From SFEB01 sp964612455 (GTDB lineage Bacteria > Bacillota > Clostridia > Christensenellales > CAG-314): a stretch of 64,000 nt of DNA. This document shows positions 34,449 through 42,050 of the stretch, piece by piece (position 1 is the first letter of the stretch; every line of letters begins with the position of its first letter). The stretch is taken from contig CAZTCB010000002.1 of NCBI GenBank assembly GCA_964612455.1, forward strand, positions 15,237 to 79,236. The letters are read 5' to 3'. The notes beneath the pieces are model-generated. The model did no database searches, was not told the DNA's origin, and saw nothing but the letters and a program-made list of their open reading frames with translations. Made by a program: the position numbers and the translations under genes.

Positions 34449-35504
34449 ATGAAATTTAAAAGTTTAATTCTTGCAACGATGATTGTGGTAACGTTGTTTG
34501 CCGGTGTCATTGTTGTCGGTATGCCGCAAAATGAAGCAAAAGCTCTTTCGTCGGAATACCACGGTGAGCCGGATACTATTTATTACTTTTATGATTTTTA
34601 TCAGTCTATCGAAGAAATGTCGTTGATGACGGCATTTGTCGGATACAATGTAGTTTTCGACCATAATGGCTCGTTGGGATCCGATTTTACTCAGTTGGTA
34701 AATCAGAATTATTTCGATAATTTTGGTGACAATTGCGTTGTTGTTATAGATATAAAGTCATTTTTGCCTGATTGTAATATTTTAATGCAATTGTTTATGG
34801 AACTTAAAATGGAACAAGGGTGTACGACTATATTTGTAACCTTGTTTGATAAAACGGATTTTGAAAATCAATCGTTTTTAACTTACTTGGATATGTACTT
34901 TAAGAGCGATGCTAACAGATTGTATGATTTATGTGATGGCTCCGTCGAGTATTTGATAAATAATAACGGAGGATTGAATAATACAACTATATTGATAGAT
35001 AGAAATCTGGTAGATATTAACACGCACTACGGTGCTCCCATTAGCGTGTTATGTGAGGATTCGTTTTTTTTAAAGCAATTGTTGTCCACCATAGGTGAGG
35101 CTTTGTCACTCGGAGAAGATTATGACGTTGAATATCAATTATGCAATTATCGCAATATAAGACTGCTTGTGCATTACGGCACTTGTCAATTTGTGGATAT
35201 TATTAGCTGGAATACTTATACTGCGCATACGATAGACGCATTGGAAGAAAATGTAAACATATCATGGAATTATATATGCGGTATCGGGGCTTGGTATCTG
35301 AATCAACATTTTTATGATTTCTTGCTTGATGCTCAAACAAAAATTACTTTGCCGGTGTTTGTCATAGAAGTCGATCCGATTGTGTTTGGCAATGGTTTGA
35401 CTGCTATCGTGTACGGTGCATGTGAAGATTGCGATACAAGTTACAACGATGGCAAAACTTTCTTGGATGCGCTGTACGAAATCTTATATCCTACCGGGGA
35501 ATAA
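34449..35504 (+). CDS. Cassette C, gene 1: secreted protein, paralogue of the genes at 23465 and 27858
   Basis: 351 residues with a signal peptide (1-33). Shared blocks in the same order as the paralogues: VVVIDIKSF, QGCTTIFVT, TILIDRNLVDI, SFFLKQLL, RLLVHYGTCQFVDII, GAWYLNQHFYDFLL and VFVIEVDPIVFGNGL. Sequence identity between copies looks moderate, so the duplications are not recent. AAAGGAG precedes the ATG; I see no convincing promoter between the repeat at 34387 and the start. The lipoprotein gene begins two bases after the stop. Confidence 0.8.
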   Translation: MKFKSLILATMIVVTLFAGVIVVGMPQNEAKALSSEYHGEPDTIYYFYDFYQSIEEMSLMTAFVGYNVVFDHNGSLGSDFTQLVNQNYFDNFGDNCVVVIDIKSFLPDCNILMQLFMELKMEQGCTTIFVTLFDKTDFENQSFLTYLDMYFKSDANRLYDLCDGSVEYLINNNGGLNNTTILIDRNLVDINTHYGAPISVLCEDSFFLKQLLSTIGEALSLGEDYDVEYQLCNYRNIRLLVHYGTCQFVDIISWNTYTAHTIDALEENVNISWNYICGIGAWYLNQHFYDFLLDAQTKITLPVFVIEVDPIVFGNGLTAIVYGACEDCDTSYNDGKTFLDALYEILYPTGE

Positions 35505-35506
35505 TT

Positions 35507-37348
35507 ATGAAAAAGAGATTTTTGTTATTTATTGCGGTTGTTTGTTTTGTGGCTCTTTTGGGTTGTCTTGTGGCGTGTGCCGAAAAAGAACCCGACGATG
35601 ATCCGAGAGCTTTGTCTTTGGCAGCACCTGAAAAGCTCAGCGCAGAGGGGAGAGTTGTTATATGGAAGGCGGTCGAAAATGCCGTCGGATACGTCGTCAA
35701 TTTTGAAAGAAACGATTATGAAACGACGTCAACTACGTTTAATTTGTTTTTTAGCGATGCCGAGGGAGAATTAGAACTCTCTGTTAGAGCGATAGGCGAC
35801 GGTATTAACTATACAAATTCCGATTGGTCGACTACGCACGTTACGTTGAGCAAAAAGGTGACTCAAGCACGCGATGATTCGGGGCTATTGTATACGCTTT
35901 TGTCGGATAGAGAGGGATATGAGGTTTCGTATGGTACTCCTGATAGTAGAAAAGGTAAAATCGTTATTCCTGACTTTTTTGCCGACCTTCCCGTTACGCG
36001 AATCGCCGATTATGGCTTTGGTGATTTTAGGACAGACGTCAATCCGCTTAAAGAAATAAATTGCAATACGGTGACGACCGGGGTTGTCTTTCCCAAGTAT
36101 CTCAAAACTATAGGCGTCGGGGCATTTTATTGCTGTGTAAGGCTTGCCGACGTCGGAGCTATTCCTGATACTGTAACGGAAATTTGCGGAGGAGCTTTTA
36201 GCGGTTGTACGCATTTGACAAGTATTGCGCTACCTAAAGGTTTGAAAGAAATTCCCGCAAATTGTTTTAAGAATACGGCACTCGCCGAGATTGTTTTGCC
36301 GGAGCAACTGGAACGCATATGCGATCAGGCGTTTTATTGTCAATATCTGACACCTACCAATGAACATTGTTATTCTGAGCTTTCAGAGGTAGTTATACCG
36401 GAGTCGGTGCAATATATCGGTATCGGTGCGTTTTATGGGCGCGAAAAGCTAAAGACGATAACAATGTCAGACAAAGTGGATTTAAGAAGAGGAGCTTTAG
36501 ACAAGACGCTGTGGTATGAAAATCAACCGAACGGGTGTGTGTATTTAGGTACCATTTTGTATTCTTACAAAGGCGAGATGCCCGAAAACTGTGAGCTGAC
36601 GATAGATTTTGCTACCACTAAAGCAATAGGAGATATGGCGTTTGCGGGGCAAAAAAATCTTAAGAAGATATACGTAGAGGATGGCGTAAAGTTTTTGGGT
36701 GAATGTACGTTTTCTTCCTGCTCGTCGTTGAGCGAGGTGCGGTTGCCGTCGGACATGACGTCGATACTTTTGGGAATGTTCGGCGTTTGCGAAAGTCTTA
36801 AGTCGATAGAACTGCCAAAAACAGTATCGTTTATTGATATCGGAGCTTTTAGCGGTTCCGGGTTAGAAACCATTTATATTCCGTCCGGCGAAATAGAAGA
36901 CAGGGCTTTTATTGGCTGTGTGGCATTAAAAGAAGCAGTATTGGCGGACGGTGTCGAGTATTTAGGGAGAGAAGCGTTTAAAGATTGTACTGCCTTGACG
37001 AAAGTAGTTTTGCCTGATACGTTAAAAAGTATAGGAGTGCTTGCTTTTTCGGGGTGTAACTCTCTCGAGACGGTTAAGATTCCGTCGTCGGTGATTGCTC
37101 TCGGCGCCGAGCCTTTTGCATCGTGTGAAAAATTGACAGAGGTTTACTATTGCGGTAATTTCGAACAGTGGGAGACTCTTTTGTATAGCAACAACAAAGA
37201 TAAAAAAGATGCTTTTTCATCGGCAACGGTTTATTTTTATTCCGCAACGCAACCGTCTAATAATGGTAACTATTGGCATTACGACGGTAGTGGCAATAGT
37301 ATAAAATGGAATGGTCCTGCGGACGATACAATCGATAAAGAGGATTGA
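35507..37348 (+). CDS. Cassette C, gene 2: BspA-like LRR lipoprotein
   Basis: 613 residues, the longest of the three partners. Two possible lipobox cysteines occur (LLGC at Cys20, LVAC at Cys24). Then follow an FN3-like domain (about 38-115, VVIWKAVENAVGYVVNF), the YTLLSDREGYEVS linker and about 15 LRR_5 repeats (IGVGAFYCCVRL, ICGGAFSGCTHL, IGDMAFAGQKNL, LGREAFKDCTAL, IGVLAFSGCNSL), ending in YWHYDGSGNSIKW. The frame is open 26 codons upstream inside gene 1, but the ATG at 35507 begins the signal peptide. Surface-exposed adhesin-like protein. Confidence 0.9.
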   Translation: MKKRFLLFIAVVCFVALLGCLVACAEKEPDDDPRALSLAAPEKLSAEGRVVIWKAVENAVGYVVNFERNDYETTSTTFNLFFSDAEGELELSVRAIGDGINYTNSDWSTTHVTLSKKVTQARDDSGLLYTLLSDREGYEVSYGTPDSRKGKIVIPDFFADLPVTRIADYGFGDFRTDVNPLKEINCNTVTTGVVFPKYLKTIGVGAFYCCVRLADVGAIPDTVTEICGGAFSGCTHLTSIALPKGLKEIPANCFKNTALAEIVLPEQLERICDQAFYCQYLTPTNEHCYSELSEVVIPESVQYIGIGAFYGREKLKTITMSDKVDLRRGALDKTLWYENQPNGCVYLGTILYSYKGEMPENCELTIDFATTKAIGDMAFAGQKNLKKIYVEDGVKFLGECTFSSCSSLSEVRLPSDMTSILLGMFGVCESLKSIELPKTVSFIDIGAFSGSGLETIYIPSGEIEDRAFIGCVALKEAVLADGVEYLGREAFKDCTALTKVVLPDTLKSIGVLAFSGCNSLETVKIPSSVIALGAEPFASCEKLTEVYYCGNFEQWETLLYSNNKDKKDAFSSATVYFYSATQPSNNGNYWHYDGSGNSIKWNGPADDTIDKED

Positions 37349-37408
37349 TTTATCTTTCGTAATCTCGTCGGTAACGGGAAAGAAATAACGGCAGTGAAAT
37401 AAGTGCGG

Positions 37409-37460
37409 CTCAATAATGAAAAAAAATTAAAAGATTTTGTTATATCTCGCCAAAAAGTTT
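37409..37460. repeat. 52-bp right-end repeat, copy 1
   Basis: CTCAATAATG..TATCTCGCCAAAAAGTTT; 50 of 52 bases agree with 41818-41869. Its last 13 bases (CGCCAAAAAGTTT) are also the first 13 bases of the 88-bp repeat, so this is a hybrid junction. Confidence 0.93.
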
Positions 37461-37535
37461 GCGGCTGAGAAAGACAACGCATAATTTAATATTTTTTATC
37501 GCAACAGTCCCGATGTTTTTGAACACGGGACTGTT
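37448..37535. repeat. 88-bp direct repeat, right copy (duplicated EF-G gene end with full terminator)
   Basis: Encodes the tail AKKFAAEKDNA and stop of the EF-G-like gene without the rest of it. Here the terminator stem continues into TTTTTACC, so this copy keeps the complete intrinsic terminator and the original downstream flank. The rest of 37349-37783 is AT-rich intergenic sequence, with only a weak possible promoter at 37674-37703 ahead of the next gene. Confidence 0.97.
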
Positions 37536-37783
37536 TTTTACCTTTTTAAATACGTCTTTCTAAAAAAAATAGGTCGTTTCGTCATATTGTAATAAATAAT
37601 ACGCAGAAACCGGAAGTGTGAGAATAATATCATGATTATTTTATCAGATATTCACCTATCTTTTCTTTCTGAATTGTCATGTATATAGAGAGAAAAATAA
37701 TATGGAAAAAGACGCGACTAAAATACGAAAGGGTGCTTTGGTCGAAATATAATTTATTGCTGACAACGGAGGTAAAAGAAAAA

Positions 37784-40183
37784 ATGAAAAGAAAATTGTT
37801 AGTGGTTGTATTTTTATTGCTGAGTTTACTCTCGACGGTGTTACTGTCGTCGTGTAGCGGCAGAGTGACGGTGACGCTTGAAACCAATACCACGGCAGGG
37901 ACGGAAAAGGTAAAGTTTAACAAGGGTGAGACAATCGGAGATTTGCTTACGCCGACCAAAGTCGGTTTTGAGTTTGACGGATGGTATTACGACCAATTGT
38001 TTAAAAATCCAGTTAGCTCTACGGACGAGGTCGTTAAATGCACCGTATACGCCAAGTGGATTCCGACCGTGTATGAAAAAATAGCGGTAGGAAGCACGGC
38101 TTGTGCCGCCATATACGTAGACGGCGGCTTGTACACATGGGGTACAAATGATAAAGGCGTTTTGGGTACGGGAGATTACTACTCGTCTAAGGAGCCTGTC
38201 AGGATAATGCCGGACAAGACGTTTGTTCATGTCGCCGCTGACAATTCTTTATTTGTGGCTATAGATAGTGACGGACAGTTGTATCAATGGGGGGCTATTT
38301 GCTACGGGTTTTTAAGTGGGTATGAGTGCGATGAGTTTAATCTGCCGACGCCGATGGCGTCTGATGTGAGATTTAAACAAGCAGACGTTGATGACGGCAA
38401 TGGTTTGAGCGGGGTTATTTTGGCTCTTGACGTAGACGGCAATATCTGGAGTTGGGGAGATAACCAGTTCAAACAGCTCGGCATGTCCGGTGTGGCTTAC
38501 TCTAAAACTCCCCTAAAAATCGATTCGGATTATAAATTTACAAAGGTTTCTGTAGGTTCGCAAAATTGCGCTGCCATTACTACAAAGGGTATCCTGTATA
38601 CCTGGGGCGCCAACGGTGTCGGTTTAGGTTCTTCGGTAAAGCTGACTTTTTCGTCCGTAAATCTTTTGTCGATGTATAAAGTGGATATCGGCGGCGAAAA
38701 AGTAAAAGACGTTTCTTTGGGTACTTTATACGGGCTTGCTTTAAGCAAAAGCGGTACCGTGTATAGTTGGGGACAAAACAACAAGGGTGAGATCGGCAAC
38801 GGTACGGTTAATTCGCGAGACGTCTACAATAGCGTGGTTTATCCTGAGGCGATATGGACGTCGGGAGAAAAAATAGCAAGGGTAAAAGCACAAGGTAGCA
38901 CCTCTTTGGTTATTGCCGAGTCAGGTAACGTATACGTATTTGGGGCAATGCTTTCGGTAATGGCGGAATCCGAGGAACTTTCCATCCGAACGGTGCCGTA
39001 CAGGCTATATGACGACGCAAGGTATACTTACGTCGCGTGTTCTTTGTCTGGCGGCGTATTGTTGACTATGACGGATGACGGCGAGTGTTTTTCATCGGGA
39101 AACAATGCTTATATGATGATTGGCAACGGAGAGAGCTACGCCACGACCGAACCTACGAAAGCCACTACCGACATGTCGATAGAGTACTACAATACGACAA
39201 ACGGTAATACGGTGTTTATCATCGATACCGACGGACAACTGTGGGGCTACGGTAAAAACGATTACGGTCAGTTGGGAGACGGAACAACTACCGATCGTAC
39301 GAAACACACCAAGATACTCGACGGAGTAAAGGTCAAGGATTTTTACGAATATAACGGTAATTGCGCATGTATAGACGTCGACGGAAACCTGTATGTTTGG
39401 GGAAGAAATAAAAACGGCGTACTCGGTACGGGCAATACGGATATGATACTTACGCCTACAAAAATAACGGAAAGTCGTTTTAAATTTATTAATTTGAGGG
39501 TGTTCGGTAGCGCCATAGATATATACGGCAACGTGTGGGCGTGCGGGACTCCTACCAGAGAGGGTTTTATTGGCAATAAAAACGAAACTTTCGGTTGGCA
39601 AAAAGTGACGGACGGCGTAACGTTTGAGTATGCGGATGTTACTGCCGGCGACTTAATCGGACTCGATAAAAACGGTGACGTATATTGTCTCGACGCAAAT
39701 AAATATTCAGAATTGACTAAACTCGATTACGGTACAAAGTTTTGTAAAATCGTTCGCGCCGGTTCGACTACCATGTTGCTGTCTACGGACGGTAGACTGT
39801 ACGGTTACGGCAGTAACTATTACGGCATATTAAATTCCGATGAAGACACCGTGTCTGCCGCCGCGCCGAGTTTGATAGCCGAGGGCGTAACTGAGGTATA
39901 TACGGACGGAAAGTCGGCAGTGATAAAAAAAGACGGTAAATACTATGGATGCGGATATTATTTCGGAATCCTGTTGGGCACTAACTACGTCAAAGACGTA
40001 GAGGATTACACACCGATAGCAATAAGCGTAAACGTTAAAAAGGTATTCTGTTCTTTTAGCGGTAGAGCGCTGTTTGTCTTGTCGGATGATAATCGATTGT
40101 ATGGATGGGGGGTGATAGGAGAAGATATTAAAGAGTGGAATACTATGTGTTCTGATATTTATAGGTATAGAATTAGTTTTTAA
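37784..40183 (+). CDS. Lipoprotein with an InlB-type repeat and RCC1 (beta-propeller) repeats
   Basis: 799 residues. The signal peptide ends at the lipobox LSSC (Cys24). Residues 30-95 form one Listeria/Bacteroides-type (Flg_new, InlB B-repeat) unit (VGFEFDGWYYD, TVYAKW). From about 100 to the end, RCC1-type units recur (AAIYVDGGLYTWGTNDKGVL, LWGYGKNDYGQLGDGTTTD, LYVWGRNKNGVLGTGNTD), enough for two seven-bladed propellers. Bacterial RCC1 proteins are thought to bind proteins or glycans at the surface; none of their targets is evident. ATG 37784 has CGGAGG; the 35 codons upstream in frame are not part of the protein. Confidence 0.88.
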   Translation: MKRKLLVVVFLLLSLLSTVLLSSCSGRVTVTLETNTTAGTEKVKFNKGETIGDLLTPTKVGFEFDGWYYDQLFKNPVSSTDEVVKCTVYAKWIPTVYEKIAVGSTACAAIYVDGGLYTWGTNDKGVLGTGDYYSSKEPVRIMPDKTFVHVAADNSLFVAIDSDGQLYQWGAICYGFLSGYECDEFNLPTPMASDVRFKQADVDDGNGLSGVILALDVDGNIWSWGDNQFKQLGMSGVAYSKTPLKIDSDYKFTKVSVGSQNCAAITTKGILYTWGANGVGLGSSVKLTFSSVNLLSMYKVDIGGEKVKDVSLGTLYGLALSKSGTVYSWGQNNKGEIGNGTVNSRDVYNSVVYPEAIWTSGEKIARVKAQGSTSLVIAESGNVYVFGAMLSVMAESEELSIRTVPYRLYDDARYTYVACSLSGGVLLTMTDDGECFSSGNNAYMMIGNGESYATTEPTKATTDMSIEYYNTTNGNTVFIIDTDGQLWGYGKNDYGQLGDGTTTDRTKHTKILDGVKVKDFYEYNGNCACIDVDGNLYVWGRNKNGVLGTGNTDMILTPTKITESRFKFINLRVFGSAIDIYGNVWACGTPTREGFIGNKNETFGWQKVTDGVTFEYADVTAGDLIGLDKNGDVYCLDANKYSELTKLDYGTKFCKIVRAGSTTMLLSTDGRLYGYGSNYYGILNSDEDTVSAAAPSLIAEGVTEVYTDGKSAVIKKDGKYYGCGYYFGILLGTNYVKDVEDYTPIAISVNVKKVFCSFSGRALFVLSDDNRLYGWGVIGEDIKEWNTMCSDIYRYRISF

Positions 40184-40214
40184 TTTTAAGAAGTGCAAAA
40201 AGGAGAAAGTTATT

Positions 40215-41813
40215 ATGAAAAAAGGTTTGTTTAAAACAATGTCTGCATTAATGTTGGTTTTAATGCTGTTAATGATGACGGAAAGTATCTCTGCCGTAGT
40301 TTTTGCCGATTCGCCGGTAAATATTTCTATATCCGTTGACGAGGATTTTGGCGATTTGGATATTTTTACTATGACGCACGCAAGTAAAAGCGCGGATTAT
40401 ATTTTTACCTGTATTTACGACAGGTTGATAGAGCTCGACAGTGATGGCAATTTTGTTCCGTCGCTTGTGACGTCATGGCAAGTCATACCCGATCCGAATG
40501 CGGAGGGGTATGGCAATCCGATAAATATCTCCGATTACGAATTTATTGAGTTATCTGAAGAGTTGTCAGATGAAATCATTGACGGTTGGTCTGCCGAGCC
40601 CGAGGATTTAACGTTTTTAAGTCCTGACGAAATGGAGTTTTTTGACGGACCGGGTACTTTGATTCTGGAGTTGACGTTACGGCAGAACGTAGTATTTTAC
40701 GACGGTGCTGATTTTAACGCTCATAAATTAGCTGAGTTTATAGATTTTACGCAAACTTGTTCGTCGGATACGTTGATATACAAACAGTGGGAGTGTGTAA
40801 CTCCACGCATCGTTTCCGACTATGTTTTGAGATTATATTTTGATTTTAGTAACGTATCTTACGGATACTATGATTTTTTATATGGTCTTACGTCGCCAAT
40901 AGCAAGCATAGCCGATATAAGGGAAGAATCGCAAGTGGACGAAGATTGCTCGATGGGGGCTTATTGTTTGCGTTCTGTTGAGGAGTCTCAATACGTTGAG
41001 ATTGGTAAAAATGACAATTGGTGGGATACGAGAGGGGTTTATGCCGACACGTTGACTTTTTATTATACAAACGTAAATGCGTCAAGCTATAGATTGTACG
41101 ATATTAATGTTATGTCGGGTTCGGATTGTTATGCAATGGATTTAAATTCGGCTGACACGGTTGCGAACAATCCGATTATTATTAAAGATTGTCGACAGGA
41201 CGTATCTTCACATGCTATTCTTTCGGTGATTAGTTATCCCGGTATGGCAGCTGCTGCAGCTGCTGATGCCGATATTCGTCTCGTGACGGAGTCTCCTGAT
41301 TATTGGATATATTACGATATATGTGCAATAGCTCCGATAGATATGTCGTGGGTAGGAGACGTTTCGATATTGTGTCCGGATTCGTTTACTTGTCGCTACG
41401 TAGCCGAGGCGGTGGATACGTTTTTGAGAGAATTAAATATAAACTCGTCGTTAAATATAGTACCTACGGAGGAGTTTGACACTGAAATCGAAACGGGTTC
41501 TTACGACTTTATAATAAAAGAGGTAGAAATGGAGTATATAAACTCAAATTATCTTGAGTTTTACGGATTTACGGGAGACAATAACGCAGATGATATCATG
41601 GATTTGGCGAAAAAGAGCAAAACAAGAAATGCATATTACAATATGCAGTTGCAGACGCAAGCGTACATGTTTTCTGAGAGATACGTCGGAAATTTCGGGT
41701 GGACTACCAAGGAAATTGTATATGGAGGGGACGTTATTGACGGTTTGATTGTTCCCGATTGTTTTTGCCCGTATGGTAACGCCGGTAGAATAGATTTCAG
41801 GTGGGTACGTTAG
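40215..41813 (+). CDS. Family 5 extracellular solute-binding protein, without lipobox
   Basis: 532 residues. The fold is recognisable from the ABC peptide/nickel-binding family 5: IYDRLIELDSDGNFVPSLVT, LRQNVVFYDGADFNAHKLAE, SYVLRLYFD and the late NSNYLEFYGF. The N-terminus is a standard signal peptide (ending AVVFADS) with no cysteine, so unlike most Gram-positive binding proteins it would be released or held otherwise. No ABC permease or ATPase genes accompany it. The family's middle signature is weak, so it may have diverged from peptide uptake. AAAGGAG lies before the ATG, 31 bases after the RCC1 gene. Confidence 0.78.
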   Translation: MKKGLFKTMSALMLVLMLLMMTESISAVVFADSPVNISISVDEDFGDLDIFTMTHASKSADYIFTCIYDRLIELDSDGNFVPSLVTSWQVIPDPNAEGYGNPINISDYEFIELSEELSDEIIDGWSAEPEDLTFLSPDEMEFFDGPGTLILELTLRQNVVFYDGADFNAHKLAEFIDFTQTCSSDTLIYKQWECVTPRIVSDYVLRLYFDFSNVSYGYYDFLYGLTSPIASIADIREESQVDEDCSMGAYCLRSVEESQYVEIGKNDNWWDTRGVYADTLTFYYTNVNASSYRLYDINVMSGSDCYAMDLNSADTVANNPIIIKDCRQDVSSHAILSVISYPGMAAAAAADADIRLVTESPDYWIYYDICAIAPIDMSWVGDVSILCPDSFTCRYVAEAVDTFLRELNINSSLNIVPTEEFDTEIETGSYDFIIKEVEMEYINSNYLEFYGFTGDNNADDIMDLAKKSKTRNAYYNMQLQTQAYMFSERYVGNFGWTTKEIVYGGDVIDGLIVPDCFCPYGNAGRIDFRWVR

Positions 41814-41817
41814 AAAT

Positions 41818-41869
41818 CTCAATAATGAAAAAATATTAAAAGATTTTGTTTTATCTCGCCAAAAAGTTT
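41818..41869. repeat. 52-bp right-end repeat, copy 2
   Basis: Same 52 bases as 37409-37460 with two changes, starting four bases after the stop of the solute-binding-protein gene. After CGCCAAAAAGTTT the sequence differs from the EF-G end (CACGACGAG). Confidence 0.93.
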
Positions 41870-41891
41870 CACGACGAGTGAGTAACAATAA

Positions 41892-41934
41892 ATCCACAAA
41901 AATTTTAAAATTTGTGGATAACTCGGTGGATAAG
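41892..41934. other. Palindrome with DnaA-box-like sequences
   Basis: ATCCACAAA (41892-41900) and TTTGTGGAT (41911-41919) form a palindrome around AATTTTAAAA. TGTGGATAA (41913-41921) equals the DnaA-box consensus on the opposite strand, and GGTGGATAA follows at 41926. No origin genes are near. Confidence 0.5.
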
Positions 41935-42006
41935 TGCATAACTCCTTTGATTTTTCACGTTCTTTTGTTAAAATAGGGCTATTAAAGCTGATTTTTTAAA
42001 AAAAAT

Positions 42007-42038
42007 AAGAGGCAGACAAATTTTGTCTGCCTCTTTTA
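42007..42038 (-). terminator. Terminator of the pyruvate:ferredoxin oxidoreductase gene
   Basis: Thirteen-base arms AGAGGCAGACAAA (42008-42020) and TTTGTCTGCCTCT (42022-42034), with T-rich sequence on both outer sides, so it may act in both directions. Confidence 0.9.
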
Positions 42039-42050
42039 TCTTGTCAAAAA

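Noticed and set aside
34388..37447. An integrase or transposase inside cassette C
   Set aside because: Both genes in the interval are surface/secreted proteins; any recombination enzyme must act from elsewhere.
41836..41975. Short plus-strand coding frame reading LKDFVLSRQKVSRRVSN and onward
   Set aside because: No start codon or ribosome site; it arises from the end repeat and the palindrome.
41818..42000. Replication origin suggested by the DnaA-like boxes
   Set aside because: No dnaA, dnaN or other origin genes adjoin, and two boxes are too few; kept only as a possible DnaA-binding site.
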